Below are positions 25,699 through 35,160 of a stretch of 64,000 bases of DNA, one piece after another (the first letter of the stretch is position 1; the number at the start of each line of letters is the position of its first letter). The stretch is from an uncultured Methanobrevibacter sp. GTDB lineage: Archaea > Methanobacteriota > Methanobacteria > Methanobacteriales > Methanobacteriaceae. The notes beneath the pieces were generated by a model that was not told the origin of the DNA, did no database searches, and saw only the letters and a program-made list of their open reading frames with translations. The position numbers and the translations under genes were made by a program. The DNA lies in contig NZ_CACXTS010000012.1 in NCBI RefSeq assembly GCF_902770715.1, positions 62,441 through 126,440 of the forward strand, given 5' to 3'.

Positions 25699-28335
25699 AT
25701 GGCTGAAAATAGGTGTTATGATGCTGATTGTGCTGATGAAAACTGCCACAATCCAGAACATTACAATTACATCTGTTTCGATCCAAATTGTGATGAAACT
25801 CACTGTACAGATTCTAACCATTATGATAAACAGTTATTAAGAGATTATCAGAAAAATGCTGATTTAAGTGTATATGATCACAGAGAAGAAATTGATTATG
25901 ATGAGGATGTAGATATTAATCTTTGTGCTTGTCCCGATTGTGCTGACGACCATGATCACGACCATGACCATGATCACCACCATCATGGCCACGACCATGG
26001 ACATGGGCATTCTCATGAGGAGCATCATCATGGCCACGACCATGAGCATGAGCATCATCATGAAGAGGATGTTTGCACTGATGATGATTGTGGTTGTCAT
26101 GACCATGACCATGAGCATGAGCATCATCATGAAGAGGATGTTTGTACTGATGATGATTGTGGTTGTCATGATCACAACCATGAGCATGAGCATCATCATG
26201 GCCATGATCACGAGCATGAGCATTCTCATGAGGAGCATCATCATGACCATTCTGAAAGTGATGTTTGTACTGATGATGATTGTGGTTGTCATGATCACGA
26301 CCATGACCATCATGGACATGACCATAGCCATGACGATGATGTTGAATTTAGCCTTTGCGCTTGTCCTGATTGTGCAGATGATGACCACGACCATGGACAT
26401 GACCACGGCCACGACCATGCTCATGGAGATGAGGACTTATTTGCTGAAGGAAAACCGTTCTGGGCAAATAGGCCGGTGCAAATCATTCTTGCGAGCGGTC
26501 TGATGTTTGTTTTAGGACATATTTTTGAATGGATGTCATTCAGCCCTACAATCGTAACTGCTACATATATGGTGGGTGCCGTGATTGCAGGTTATGAAAT
26601 AGCTATTTTGGCTTATAAGTCATTAGTTAACAGACATACTATTGGTCCTGCAATGTTAGTATGTATCGCTTGTGTTGCATCATTCATTATTGGGCATCCC
26701 GAAGAAGGTGCAGCTGTAACATTCCTTTATTATATTGCTGAATTTTTAGAAGATGTTGCTGAAGATAGGGCTAAACGTTCTATTAAATCCTTAGTTGAAA
26801 TTGCTCCTGACACTGCAAGAGTCAAAGTAGGTGATAAGGAAGAGATTAGAAATGTCGATGAAGTTGACATTGGTGATATTGTTATTGTAAAACCTGGAGA
26901 TAAGGTGCCTTTAGATGGTGAAGTTGTTTTCGGTTCCTCCTCAATCAACCAGGCTTCAATTACTGGTGAAAGTGTCCCTGTCCTAAAAGAAGTTGGGGAC
27001 AATGTCTTTTCAGGAACTGTTAATGAAGATGGATATCTTGAAATTAAAGTAACCAAAGCCGCTAAGGATTCAGTAATCTCAAAAATCGTAACATTGGTTA
27101 AAAGATCACAGCTCAACCGTTCTGAAACAGAATCTTTGGTTGAAAGGGTTGCAAAATACTATACTCCAATCATGATGGTTGGTGCATTATGTGTCGCATT
27201 AATCCCTCCATTGTTATGGGGTCAGAATCTGGTCGATTGGGTTTATAAGGCTCTTTCCCTTCTGGTAATTTCATGCCCATGTGCATTTTTGATTTCAACA
27301 CCTGTCGGAATGGTGTCTGCTATCACTTCAGCTACTAGAAATGGGGTTATCATCAAGGGAAGTACATATGTTGAGGAAATGCGTAACGTCAAGGCGGTCA
27401 TCTTTGACAAGACAGGTACATTGACTGAAGGAAAACTGGTGTTAAGTGACGTTGGTGTATTTGATGAAAACTACTCTGAAGAAGACATTGTCAAAATCGC
27501 AGCATCTTTGGAGCATCAATCTTCTCATCCTATTGCTAAAGCCATTGTTGACTATGCAGATGAGCATAACATAATCTTTGATACAATCGATGAGTTTAAA
27601 AATGTTCCAGGTAAGGGAATTATAGCCAACATTAACGGCGAGCAGTTCTATGCGGCTAATGAGGCTTTGATTGAAGGAAGTGCATTTGACATTTCAAAAG
27701 ATGAAATCAACAGTTACTCCAGTGAAGGAAAGACCTTGATATTTGTCGGAAATACCGAAAAGGTTTTAGGTATCATCACAGTATCCGATAAGATTAGAGA
27801 CAATGCTTCTGAAGTAATTGCCGATTTGAAAAATCAAGGAGTACAGACTATCATGCTTACAGGAGACAACAAGCTTGCCGCAAAAAGCGTTGCTGATGAA
27901 ATAGGAATCGATTATGTATACTCTAATCTGATGCCTGAAGACAAGCTTAACATCCTGGATACAATCAGAAACAAATTCGGTGACGTGGCTATGGTTGGTG
28001 ATGGAATCAACGATGCCCCGGCTTTGGCACGATCAAACATTGGTATTGCTATGGGTGCTGCAGGTTCTGATGTAGCTATTGAAACAGCAGATGTTGCACT
28101 GATGCAGGATGACATATCAAAATTGCCGTATCTGTTCGCCTTAAGTCGCAAAACAATGGGAATCATCAAACAGAACATCACTATTGCTATTCTAGTTAAA
28201 TTATTGTGTGTAATTCTTGCGATTATGGGAATCATCACATTGATGATGTCTGTCGGTTTTGGTGATTTAGGATTAACAATATTCGTTATCTTAAATGCAT
28301 TTAGAATTGGAATGGTGAAAGATCCACTATTCTAA
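25699..28335 (+). CDS. P1B-type heavy-metal ATPase with His/Cys-rich N-terminal domain
   Basis: An 878-residue metal exporter. Residues ~1-245 form a soluble metal-binding region; the ATPase core follows with eight predicted helices, the membrane metal site CPC (residues 526-528) in SCPCAFLIST, TGES, phosphorylation site DKTGT (Asp ~570), and GDGINDAPAL. CPC and the final helices fit the Zn/Cd/Pb group (P1B-2), though specificity is inferred. The N-terminal region holds two CYDADCADENC / CFDPNCDETHC-like units, two CACPDCADD units, three DVCTDDDCGCHDH units and long HDH runs; the usual ferredoxin-fold HMA domain is absent. Ribosome site GGTGAT. Second gene after arsR. Confidence 0.93.
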   Translation: MAENRCYDADCADENCHNPEHYNYICFDPNCDETHCTDSNHYDKQLLRDYQKNADLSVYDHREEIDYDEDVDINLCACPDCADDHDHDHDHDHHHHGHDHGHGHSHEEHHHGHDHEHEHHHEEDVCTDDDCGCHDHDHEHEHHHEEDVCTDDDCGCHDHNHEHEHHHGHDHEHEHSHEEHHHDHSESDVCTDDDCGCHDHDHDHHGHDHSHDDDVEFSLCACPDCADDDHDHGHDHGHDHAHGDEDLFAEGKPFWANRPVQIILASGLMFVLGHIFEWMSFSPTIVTATYMVGAVIAGYEIAILAYKSLVNRHTIGPAMLVCIACVASFIIGHPEEGAAVTFLYYIAEFLEDVAEDRAKRSIKSLVEIAPDTARVKVGDKEEIRNVDEVDIGDIVIVKPGDKVPLDGEVVFGSSSINQASITGESVPVLKEVGDNVFSGTVNEDGYLEIKVTKAAKDSVISKIVTLVKRSQLNRSETESLVERVAKYYTPIMMVGALCVALIPPLLWGQNLVDWVYKALSLLVISCPCAFLISTPVGMVSAITSATRNGVIIKGSTYVEEMRNVKAVIFDKTGTLTEGKLVLSDVGVFDENYSEEDIVKIAASLEHQSSHPIAKAIVDYADEHNIIFDTIDEFKNVPGKGIIANINGEQFYAANEALIEGSAFDISKDEINSYSSEGKTLIFVGNTEKVLGIITVSDKIRDNASEVIADLKNQGVQTIMLTGDNKLAAKSVADEIGIDYVYSNLMPEDKLNILDTIRNKFGDVAMVGDGINDAPALARSNIGIAMGAAGSDVAIETADVALMQDDISKLPYLFALSRKTMGIIKQNITIAILVKLLCVILAIMGIITLMMSVGFGDLGLTIFVILNAFRIGMVKDPLF
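25921..26430 (+). repeat. Tandem His/Cys-coding repeats in the P1B ATPase gene
   Basis: In-frame, imperfect DNA repeats of the type CATGAGCATGAGCATCATCA followed by a unit coding DVCTDDDCGCHDH; two units are adjacent, about 70 bp apart, near 26041-26180, and a third lies near 26262. Two units coding CACPDCADD flank the block (about 25924 and 26359). The repeats could expand or contract by slippage. Confidence 0.8.
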
Positions 28336-28465
28336 TTTCTTTTTTTCTTTTTTTTGTTGTTCTCTAATGGAAAAATGCTTATTTTGAGTTACTCGAAAAA
28401 TTCGAACAAATGAATAATTTAATAAATAACTACTTTTATATTTGAAAAAATTTTAATATTAACTC

Positions 28466-29830
28466 ATGTTAAGTAATGATTCATCGAATAGTGTTGACAT
28501 AATGCTTGGAAATCCTAAAAAAGCACTGATAAAAATGTCCATACCTTTGATTGTTTCATTGCTTATAACCAGTTTTTACAATTTGATTGATGCTGCTTGG
28601 GTGTCAGGACTTGGTGCTGATGCACTTGCGGGTGTTGGATTTTTCACACCAATATTCATGATTCTGGTAGGGTTTGGAAATGGTTTGGGTTCAGGTGCAG
28701 CTTTTGCACTGTCAAAGTATCTTGGCGAAAACAATAAACAAAAGGCAAACAATGCATCTGTTCATTCCATAATTCTTGATATTGTCATTTCAATGATTTT
28801 AACAATCATATTGTTAATATTCTTAAAGCCGATTTTGAATGCAATGGGTGCCGGTCAAACCATAGGCTATGCAACTGATTATGGTGTAATCATCCTTTTA
28901 GGTTCGATTTTCATAATATTCTCCAATGCATTATATGGAATTTTTAGAGGTGAGGGGGATACTACCCGGCCGATGTATGCAATGATCATCTCAGCTATCC
29001 TGAACATGGTTTTGGATCCGATTTTCATTTACACCTTAAACTTGGGAGTCAAAGGAGCGGCAATTGCAACAATCATATCTTCAGTATTTGTAATCTTGAT
29101 GTTGTTGTATTGGTTTTATATCAAAAAAGATACTTACTTAAAGCCTAATTGGAATAATTTCAATTTTAAAATGGATATATCAATAGATATTGCTAAAGTG
29201 GGCATTCCTGCAAGCATTCAGCTTTTGAACAATGCATTTTTCGCAGCGGTTTTCTCAGCATTGCTTGCATATGTTGGGTCAACAGATTCTGTTGCTGTTT
29301 ACTCAACTGGCTGGAGAGTGGTAATTATTGGAACAACACCTCTTTTGGCTATCGGAACTGCATTAATCAGTGTCATTGCAGCCAACTATGGTGCTAAAAA
29401 CTATAATAATATCCAAGTTGCCCATAGATATGCAATGAAAGTGTCAATAGTCATTGGAATAATCGTGGCAGTTTTGACTAATGTTTTTGCAGGAGACATA
29501 GCATCAGTATTTGCTTCATCGGGAAGCAGCATAAGGATTGCTCAAGAGCTTACTAGCTTTCTCGCTTGGATTGTGATATATTATCCTACAATGGGTGTTG
29601 GTGTTGCATCGACTTACGTTTTCCAGGGCATAGGAAAAGGCATAACTGCGATGTTTCAGACAATCATGAGAGAAACAGGCTTTACAATATTCTTTGCTTA
29701 TTTGTTGGCTATTGTATTTGGCTTTGGTGTATGGGGTGCCTGGATGGGAATTGTTTTAGGTGAAATTGTTTCAAATAACATTACGATGGTCTGGGCCGAT
29801 TTTGAAATTAAAAAATTGATTGAAAAATAA
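28466..29830 (+). CDS. MATE-family multidrug exporter
   Basis: A 454-residue protein with twelve predicted membrane helices and the MATE pattern: MLGNPKKALIKMSIPLIVSLLI-type N-terminus, and GAAFALSKYLGENN then IFRGEGDTTRPMYAMI at equivalent places. MATE proteins export cationic compounds using Na+ or H+. No ribosome site precedes the ATG, while a TTTTATAT box lies about 25-30 nt upstream, so it may be leaderless. A 13-bp palindrome TCGAAAAATTCGA (28393-28405) lies about 30 bp before the TATA box and could bind a regulator. Confidence 0.88.
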   Translation: MLSNDSSNSVDIMLGNPKKALIKMSIPLIVSLLITSFYNLIDAAWVSGLGADALAGVGFFTPIFMILVGFGNGLGSGAAFALSKYLGENNKQKANNASVHSIILDIVISMILTIILLIFLKPILNAMGAGQTIGYATDYGVIILLGSIFIIFSNALYGIFRGEGDTTRPMYAMIISAILNMVLDPIFIYTLNLGVKGAAIATIISSVFVILMLLYWFYIKKDTYLKPNWNNFNFKMDISIDIAKVGIPASIQLLNNAFFAAVFSALLAYVGSTDSVAVYSTGWRVVIIGTTPLLAIGTALISVIAANYGAKNYNNIQVAHRYAMKVSIVIGIIVAVLTNVFAGDIASVFASSGSSIRIAQELTSFLAWIVIYYPTMGVGVASTYVFQGIGKGITAMFQTIMRETGFTIFFAYLLAIVFGFGVWGAWMGIVLGEIVSNNITMVWADFEIKKLIEK

Positions 29831-29845
29831 GTTTAAATGAAAAAA

Positions 29846-29866
29846 GAGTTGAAATAAATTCAACTC
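29846..29866. terminator. Hairpin between the MATE gene and a binding-protein gene
   Basis: Perfect 8-bp stem GAGTTGAA / TTCAACTC with a 5-nt loop, preceded by an A run that acts as a T run for the minus-strand transcript. A related hairpin occurs downstream of the paralogous binding-protein gene at 35125-35150. Confidence 0.55.
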
Positions 29867-29874
29867 ATAATTGT

Positions 29875-31497
29875 TTATTTGCTTTCTTCAATTGAAGAGG
29901 TACGGGACCAATCAAGGATATTTCCGAAAATATCTCCACCGTGTGGTTGGATTAAAGCAGTATCTTCAGATATGTCTAAACTGTCATCTACAAAGTAACC
30001 GTATTTGATTTCGCCAACCCATAACCATGGTGCGTCACCTTTAGCTGAGAATCCAGTTTTTCCATCCCAAGATGCAGCTTTCCAATCATCATATGATGCT
30101 TCACGTGATTCGCCCATTGCTTTGTCGATATGTGCATCAACAGCACTGTCATTTAACATAGCGTAGTTTCCGGTTTCAATTTGTGAGCTGTGATATTTGG
30201 AAAATATTGTTGATGGATCTGTTGAACCATATCCGAATACGATTGGGTCGGTCCATTTGTGTGATCCCATTTCGTCCCAGTTTGAACCTGTTGCATTGAT
30301 TTCGATTCCGAATTCTTTTGCTTGTTCACCGAGAGCTACAGCAATTGCTTGTCTTTCCGGTGCATTGGATGGGTAATATACGTTAAGTGATGCTTTTACA
30401 CCGTCTTTTTCAACGATTCCATCTCCGTCGGTGTCTTTCCATCCGGCATCGCTTAAGAGTTTTTTAGCTTTGTCAACGTCAGCATCCTGGATTTGTGCTT
30501 CTTTATTGTACCATGGTAATAAGTGAGGTACTCCATCGGAAGTAGGAACTCCAACTCCATTCAATGCTCCTTCAGCGATTGCAGTTCTGTTGATACCGTA
30601 ATTCAATGCTTCTCTGACTGCTTTGTCTGCAGTTATGTTGTTACCCATTGGGCTTCCGTCTTCAGTTGTTTTGCCGGTATTAGGTTCTGTTGGTAAGGTA
30701 AGGCCTCTTACGTCAATTGTATCCATAAGAACCATGTTATATCCGTCAACTGTTTCATTAGCATATTGCATTGGCACTGCTGCAACATCCACTTCTTTGT
30801 TTCTAGCAGCATTTAATGCAGCTTCATTTTGTTCGAAGAGAATGGTCAATTTGTTAAATTCCGGTTGTTTTCCATAGTAGTCAGGGTTTTTCTCTAAGAT
30901 TACTTGTTGACCTTTGTCCCATTGTACAAATTTGAATGGTCCTGATCCGACAGGGTTGGATCCGTAGGTTTCATTATTGTATGAATCTGATGGAACAATA
31001 CCGATGTATGCAAATTTATCTACAAAAGTTGAATCTTTTTTGTTTAAATCAAATTTAACAGTTGTATTATCCACAGCAGTCGCATTGTCCATGCTGCTTA
31101 AATCTAAACTTGCTCCAGTTGCTTTTGCTTCATTAAATGTGAATGCAACATCTTCAGCATCTAATGTTGAGTTATCCGTAAATTTAACGTCATCTCTGAG
31201 TTTTACGGTATATTCAGTAAAGTTATCGTTTGCTTTCCAACTTGTAGCTAAATCATTTTCATAATCTAGGTTTCTGTTAACCTTTAATAATGTTGATTGA
31301 ATCAAAGGTTCGCTGTAGTAGTTCCAACCAAGGATAGGGTCAAAACCGGTTTCCGGTTCTCCCCCGTGACTGTAAGCAGCAACTACTAGTTCATTGTCTG
31401 CTCTTTGTACAGAAGAGCCTCCTCCTAAGAACATGGCTCCTCCAATTATTGCAATTAATAATATTGCTATTATTCCAATAATGTATTTTGTATCCAT
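29875..31497 (-). CDS. Nickel/peptide ABC transporter substrate-binding protein, copy B
   Basis: A 540-residue SBP family 5 protein (NikA/OppA/DppA type). An N-terminal hydrophobic helix (YIIGIIAILLIAIIGGAMFL) without lipobox cysteine would anchor it outside the membrane. Family features include the DDVKFTDNSTLDAEDVAFTF segment and NPVGSGPFKFVQWDKGQQ. The start is ATG 31497 with GGAG upstream; an in-frame ATG 75 nt further upstream lacks a ribosome site. It is clearly paralogous to copy A (35161). No permease or ATPase follows it, so it may feed the BC permease encoded upstream. Ligand (nickel, other metal-chelate or peptide) is not determined by sequence. Confidence 0.85.
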   Translation of the reverse strand: MDTKYIIGIIAILLIAIIGGAMFLGGGSSVQRADNELVVAAYSHGGEPETGFDPILGWNYYSEPLIQSTLLKVNRNLDYENDLATSWKANDNFTEYTVKLRDDVKFTDNSTLDAEDVAFTFNEAKATGASLDLSSMDNATAVDNTTVKFDLNKKDSTFVDKFAYIGIVPSDSYNNETYGSNPVGSGPFKFVQWDKGQQVILEKNPDYYGKQPEFNKLTILFEQNEAALNAARNKEVDVAAVPMQYANETVDGYNMVLMDTIDVRGLTLPTEPNTGKTTEDGSPMGNNITADKAVREALNYGINRTAIAEGALNGVGVPTSDGVPHLLPWYNKEAQIQDADVDKAKKLLSDAGWKDTDGDGIVEKDGVKASLNVYYPSNAPERQAIAVALGEQAKEFGIEINATGSNWDEMGSHKWTDPIVFGYGSTDPSTIFSKYHSSQIETGNYAMLNDSAVDAHIDKAMGESREASYDDWKAASWDGKTGFSAKGDAPWLWVGEIKYGYFVDDSLDISEDTALIQPHGGDIFGNILDWSRTSSIEESK

Positions 31498-31619
31498 TAT
31501 CAATTTCTCCAATTCTAAATATAATCTTGTTATTACAATAATTAAAAAAATTATTATTTTAAATAATAACAATTAATAAAATATTATTAAAATATAATAT
31601 TTAAATTTATCTAAGGGAA

Positions 31620-31658
31620 GTAATAAAAAATTAAATAATTCATTAAAAAAAGTATTAA
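31620..31658 (-). promoter_or_regulatory. 32-bp-spaced direct repeat in the copy B promoter
   Basis: Cores GTAATAA (31620) and AAAAAAAGTATTAA (GTATTAA at 31652) start 32 bp apart, and a TTTAAATA box on the minus strand (31598-31605) lies 15 bp from the first core. The same geometry is found at the copy A promoter, with better conserved cores. Confidence 0.6.
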
Positions 31659-31730
31659 CTTTCACGTTTTTGTACAAAGTTTTTATTATTAAAAATAATG
31701 TTTATAAAAAAAATAAAGGGATATTAATGA

Positions 31731-32345
31731 TTAAATACCATTAATATCATTAAAATAGATTACATCATCACATATGGTGTTTACAAGATCCATGTCGTGG
31801 CTTACGAGTAAGAATCCCATTTTTCTTTGTTTTACTATTTTCAATACTGCATCCAAGATTTGCACTTGTGTGATTGCGTCAAGCATTGTGGTCATTTCGT
31901 CAGCTATAAGGAATTTTGTTTTTGGATTTAATGCTCTGAGCACGGAAAATCTCTGCAGTTCTCCTCCGGAAAGTTCCTGTGGAAATCTTGTAAACCAGGA
32001 TTTTTGAATACCGAATTCAGATAGAAGATTGTCATCAACATTCCATGATTCTTCCAGTACATCCTTCATTTTCCACTTTGGGTTCATTACTTTTTCGGGA
32101 TGTTGGTAGATTAACTGAACCGGACAAAATTCGTTTTCAGGCAATTTTTGACCGTCCAGCTCTACTGTCCCTTCGAAGTTTGTGTAATATCCGGATAGGA
32201 TTTCGCATAATGTTGACTTTCCGACACCACTGTCCCCAACTAAACCTGTGATTTTACTGTTGTCCAGATGTATGTCAATATCTCGTAACAAGTATTCTTT
32301 TGCTAATGGGTATTTAAATGAAATTTTTGTTCCTTTAAGTTCCAT
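31731..32345 (-). CDS. Nickel/peptide ABC transporter ATPase NikE-like, copy 1
   Basis: A 204-residue ATPase: Walker A GDSGVGKST, a Q-loop in LIYQHPEKVMNP, signature LSGGELQRFSVLRAL, Walker B LIADEMTTMLD, switch histidine LVSHDMD. It is short compared with OppF/NikE proteins (about 260-320) since it ends soon after the switch region. The ATG at 32345 has GGTG upstream and lies 1 nt after the stop of the out-of-frame nikD tail, showing the original coupling of the two genes. Paralogue at 37017. Confidence 0.85.
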   Translation of the reverse strand: MELKGTKISFKYPLAKEYLLRDIDIHLDNSKITGLVGDSGVGKSTLCEILSGYYTNFEGTVELDGQKLPENEFCPVQLIYQHPEKVMNPKWKMKDVLEESWNVDDNLLSEFGIQKSWFTRFPQELSGGELQRFSVLRALNPKTKFLIADEMTTMLDAITQVQILDAVLKIVKQRKMGFLLVSHDMDLVNTICDDVIYFNDINGI

Positions 32346-32346
32346 C

Positions 32347-32504
32347 TTATGCACCTTCCTCATATTTAAAACATCTGACTTTTTTATTTCCTAGGTCGAT
32401 AAGTTGTGGTCTTTCCTCTTTGCATCTGTCGAATCTCATTTCGCATCTGTCGTAGTATGGGCATCCGTTTGGTATTTCTCCGTGTAGTGGTTGGTGTCCT
32501 TTTG
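32347..32504 (-). pseudogene. Out-of-frame C-terminal tail of nikD copy 1
   Basis: Between the nikD1 stop and nikE1, the minus strand encodes in another frame LTKGHQPLHGEIPNG, CPYYDRCEMRFDRCKEERP and a tail RCFKYEEGA followed by TAA. This is the C-terminal oligopeptide/nickel ATPase domain (CxxxxRC...C) that normally continues NikD. The link normally containing HPY...L..A.P is missing, so a deletion has broken the frame. Bases 32411-32509 are identical to 37697-37795. Confidence 0.75.
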
Positions 32505-33226
32505 TTAGGTGCCTGTGAAGTCTTCTTTTAGTGCGATTTCGATTACGTATCCTGAGTAGAAGATTCCTATTCTGTCTGCCACTTCGAGTGCCGCATGAAT
32601 GTCGTGTGTGATGAGCAGTACTCCTATTCCGTCTTCTTTCATGTGTTTGAAGTGGTTTAGGGTTTCTTGTACTGTTTTTTCATCAAGTCCAGGAGTTGGT
32701 TCGTCAGCCACCACTAGTTTTGGGTCAGATAGCAGTGCTGTTGATACGAGTACTCTTCTTGCCATTCCTCCTGATAGTTGGAATGGGTACATGTCATCCA
32801 CTTCTGGACCCAAGTTGTAATGTTCGAAGATTTCTCTTTGTTTTGTTTTTTTTGCTTTTTTCTCTTCGTCGCTTTCTGTGTGTCCGATTGCCTGGTCTGA
32901 GATTTTCATTAGGGGATCAAGGAAGTTCACTGATTGAGGTACGAGTACTATGTCTTTTCCTCTTATTTCTTCTTTGTCTTGTTGTGATAGTTCCTTTCCT
33001 TTGTATTTTATTTTTCCGTTTAGGTTTGCGTTTTCCGGTAAAATCCCGAAAATTGCATGTGCAAGCAGGCTTTTTCCTGATCCGCTTGAACCCAATACTG
33101 CCAATATTTCTCCTTCGGATATGTCAAGTGTCAAATCGGTGATGACTTTTAAATCCCTTTGATTTAATCCTTGTGTATATTGTATAAATGATATTGAAAC
33201 ATTTTCCACGTCTAATAGTTTATCCA
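32505..33226 (-). CDS. Nickel/peptide ABC transporter ATPase NikD-like, copy 1 (C-terminus lost by frameshift)
   Basis: A 240-residue ATPase with a complete nucleotide-binding core: Walker A GSSGSGKSLLAHA, signature LSGGMARRVLV, Walker B LVVADEPTPGLDEKT, switch LLITHDIHAAL. It ends abruptly at KEDFTGT, after which the C-terminal domain continues out of frame (32347-32504). The core may still hydrolyse ATP. The start is ATG 33226, preceded by GGTGATG. The protein is almost identical to copy 2 (37791), far closer than any other pair in this island. Confidence 0.85.
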
Positions 33227-33236
33227 TTTTCATCAC

Positions 33237-34100
33237 CTACTCATTTGCACTTGTTGGGTCGAGCATTTTCTTAATGTTTTCACCAGCTATATCAAATAAT
33301 AAAACTATTATTAATAATGCTAAACCAGGGAACAATGCTAACCACCAGTTACCTGTTGCAAGGTATTTCATGGATTCTGATAAGATTACTCCAATTGCAG
33401 GTTCGTGCGGTGATAAACCGAATCCTAAGAATGTTACACTAGCTTCGTGCATGATTGCATGAGGGAAAATCAATATTGTTCCAACAATAATCTGAGTTAT
33501 AACTAATGGCAAAATATGTTTTTTTGCAATCCATATTTTTGATTTTCCGAATCTTTGTGATAATTTAACAAATTCTGATGTGTTGATCTGCTTTATTTCT
33601 GCTCTTAAGATTCTTGTAAGAGATGTCCAGTGAGTAAGTGCAACACCCATGGTAACACCAAATGCTCCTCCACCTAATCCTATGGATATTAATATAATCA
33701 ATAGAATATGTGGAACAGATAAGAATAAATCGACCAGCCATGCAATGAAGCTGTCTAATTTGCTGTTGATGCTTCCGACAAATGCTAAAATTATAGCAAT
33801 GATACTGCTCAATATTGAAGCTCCGGCACCAATCTGAACACTTAATCCAAGACCTTTCATGGTACGGGTAAACATATCCCTTCCCATCCAGTCTGTACCG
33901 AATAGATGTTCGAATGAAGGCGGTTGATTCATAGCATTAAAGTTTGTTGTAATGTCTGCAGAATTAATGAATAAGCTTGTGATTACAACGGCTACTAAAA
34001 TGAAGACAGTCAAACCAATTGTAAGCAATGTTTTTGTTCTCAAATTCATATTTGCAATAGGGCTGTAAATACTTGAGACATCTTTTGATTTATCCGCCAT
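33237..34100 (-). CDS. Nickel/peptide ABC transporter permease NikC-like
   Basis: A 287-residue permease with about six helices, the N-terminal extension of OppC/DppC/NikC proteins and the EAA-like coupling loop around EFVKLSQRFGKSKIWIAKKHILP. FGTDWMGRDMFTR is the family hallmark. It starts at ATG 34100 (GGTGAAG upstream), overlapping nikB by 11 nt. Confidence 0.9.
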   Translation of the reverse strand: MADKSKDVSSIYSPIANMNLRTKTLLTIGLTVFILVAVVITSLFINSADITTNFNAMNQPPSFEHLFGTDWMGRDMFTRTMKGLGLSVQIGAGASILSSIIAIILAFVGSINSKLDSFIAWLVDLFLSVPHILLIILISIGLGGGAFGVTMGVALTHWTSLTRILRAEIKQINTSEFVKLSQRFGKSKIWIAKKHILPLVITQIIVGTILIFPHAIMHEASVTFLGFGLSPHEPAIGVILSESMKYLATGNWWLALFPGLALLIIVLLFDIAGENIKKMLDPTSANE

Positions 34101-35088
34101 CTTCTTCACCTTCTCTGATTCTTGGATCTACAAAGTTGTATAAGACATCTGCTATTAAATTGCCGCAATAAACGAATATTGCACTGAATATTACGATTCC
34201 TAAAAGCAATGGAACATCACTTCTGAGTCCAGCGGATACTGCTGCCTGTCCGATACCAGGGTAAGTGAATATTTGCTCTACAAGAACTGCTCCTCCGAAT
34301 AATTCGGAAAATCCTAAAAATTGCAATGTGATTGCAGGAAGTAAAACATTTCTTATACCATGTCTCACAATTAAATTCCATCCGCTTTCTCCTCTTGCTT
34401 TAGCAAATAGGAAATAATCACTATTCATTACATCAATTAATTTATCACGTGTAAACAATGTGATTGATGCAATTCCAACAACGCTCAATGTAATCATTGG
34501 AAGAATCAATCTGTGCAGCCAGTCCCAGAAGGACACATTTTCACTTAATGTTCCGACAGGAACACCCAATCCTGTTGGGAACCATCCAAGATATACGCTG
34601 AATACCATTAAGAATAATAATGCAATCCAAAATGTAGGTGCAGATTGCAATATGTAACAGTATACTTTGATTGCTTTATCAATTATAGTGTCTTTTTTAA
34701 ATCCGGCGATTACTCCTAACAAGAATCCTATTACTCCTGAAAATATCCATGAACTTAACATCAATACCAATGATGCAACGAATTTTTCTTTGATTACATC
34801 AAGTACAGGTGCTCTGTAAATCAAAGAGGTTCCGAAATCAAGATGTATAATATTTGCAAGCCAATTGAACATTTTAGTTGTAATTGGTTCATTCACACCC
34901 CAATATGATTCCAGAATGGCAATTTTTTCAGGTGAAACAACACCTAGGTTAGCGATGTATGTTTTTACAGGATTTATAGGAGACATATCAATAAGTATAA
35001 AACTTAATAATATTACAAAAATAAGCAAAATTATAAATCTGACAATTTTTTTACCTAAAAATTTTAAGAGTTTTTCGTTTTTTAACAT
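34090..35088 (-). CDS. Nickel/peptide ABC transporter permease NikB-like
   Basis: A 332-residue permease with six predicted helices; family features are the N-terminal helix plus SPINPVKTYIANLG, the coupling loop DYFLFAKARGESGWNLIVRHGIRN and LEQIF-like VEQIFTYPGIGQ. It pairs with NikC just downstream. It follows binding protein A by about 70 bp holding a hairpin that may reduce permease expression relative to the binding protein. Confidence 0.9.
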   Translation of the reverse strand: MLKNEKLLKFLGKKIVRFIILLIFVILLSFILIDMSPINPVKTYIANLGVVSPEKIAILESYWGVNEPITTKMFNWLANIIHLDFGTSLIYRAPVLDVIKEKFVASLVLMLSSWIFSGVIGFLLGVIAGFKKDTIIDKAIKVYCYILQSAPTFWIALLFLMVFSVYLGWFPTGLGVPVGTLSENVSFWDWLHRLILPMITLSVVGIASITLFTRDKLIDVMNSDYFLFAKARGESGWNLIVRHGIRNVLLPAITLQFLGFSELFGGAVLVEQIFTYPGIGQAAVSAGLRSDVPLLLGIVIFSAIFVYCGNLIADVLYNFVDPRIREGEEDGG

Positions 35089-35124
35089 AAATATGCTCCA
35101 ATGTTAATAAAAAGGGAAAAAGAG

Positions 35125-35150
35125 AGAGTTGAATTAATTCATCCAACTCT
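35125..35150 (-). terminator. Hairpin attenuator between binding protein A and nikB
   Basis: Stem AGAGTTG / CAACTCT with a 12-nt loop; on the minus strand it is followed by TCTCTTTTTCCCTTTTT. Position between the binding-protein gene and its permeases fits partial termination, which commonly lets binding proteins be made in excess. Confidence 0.5.
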
Positions 35151-35160
35151 ATTATTTTTT

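Noticed and set aside
25864..26503. Long open frames on both strands across the His-rich part of the P1B ATPase gene, rich in Met or Met/Ile/Val
   Set aside because: They are frame shadows of the CAT/GAT-rich repeat; no ribosome site, and composition is dictated by the overlapping gene.
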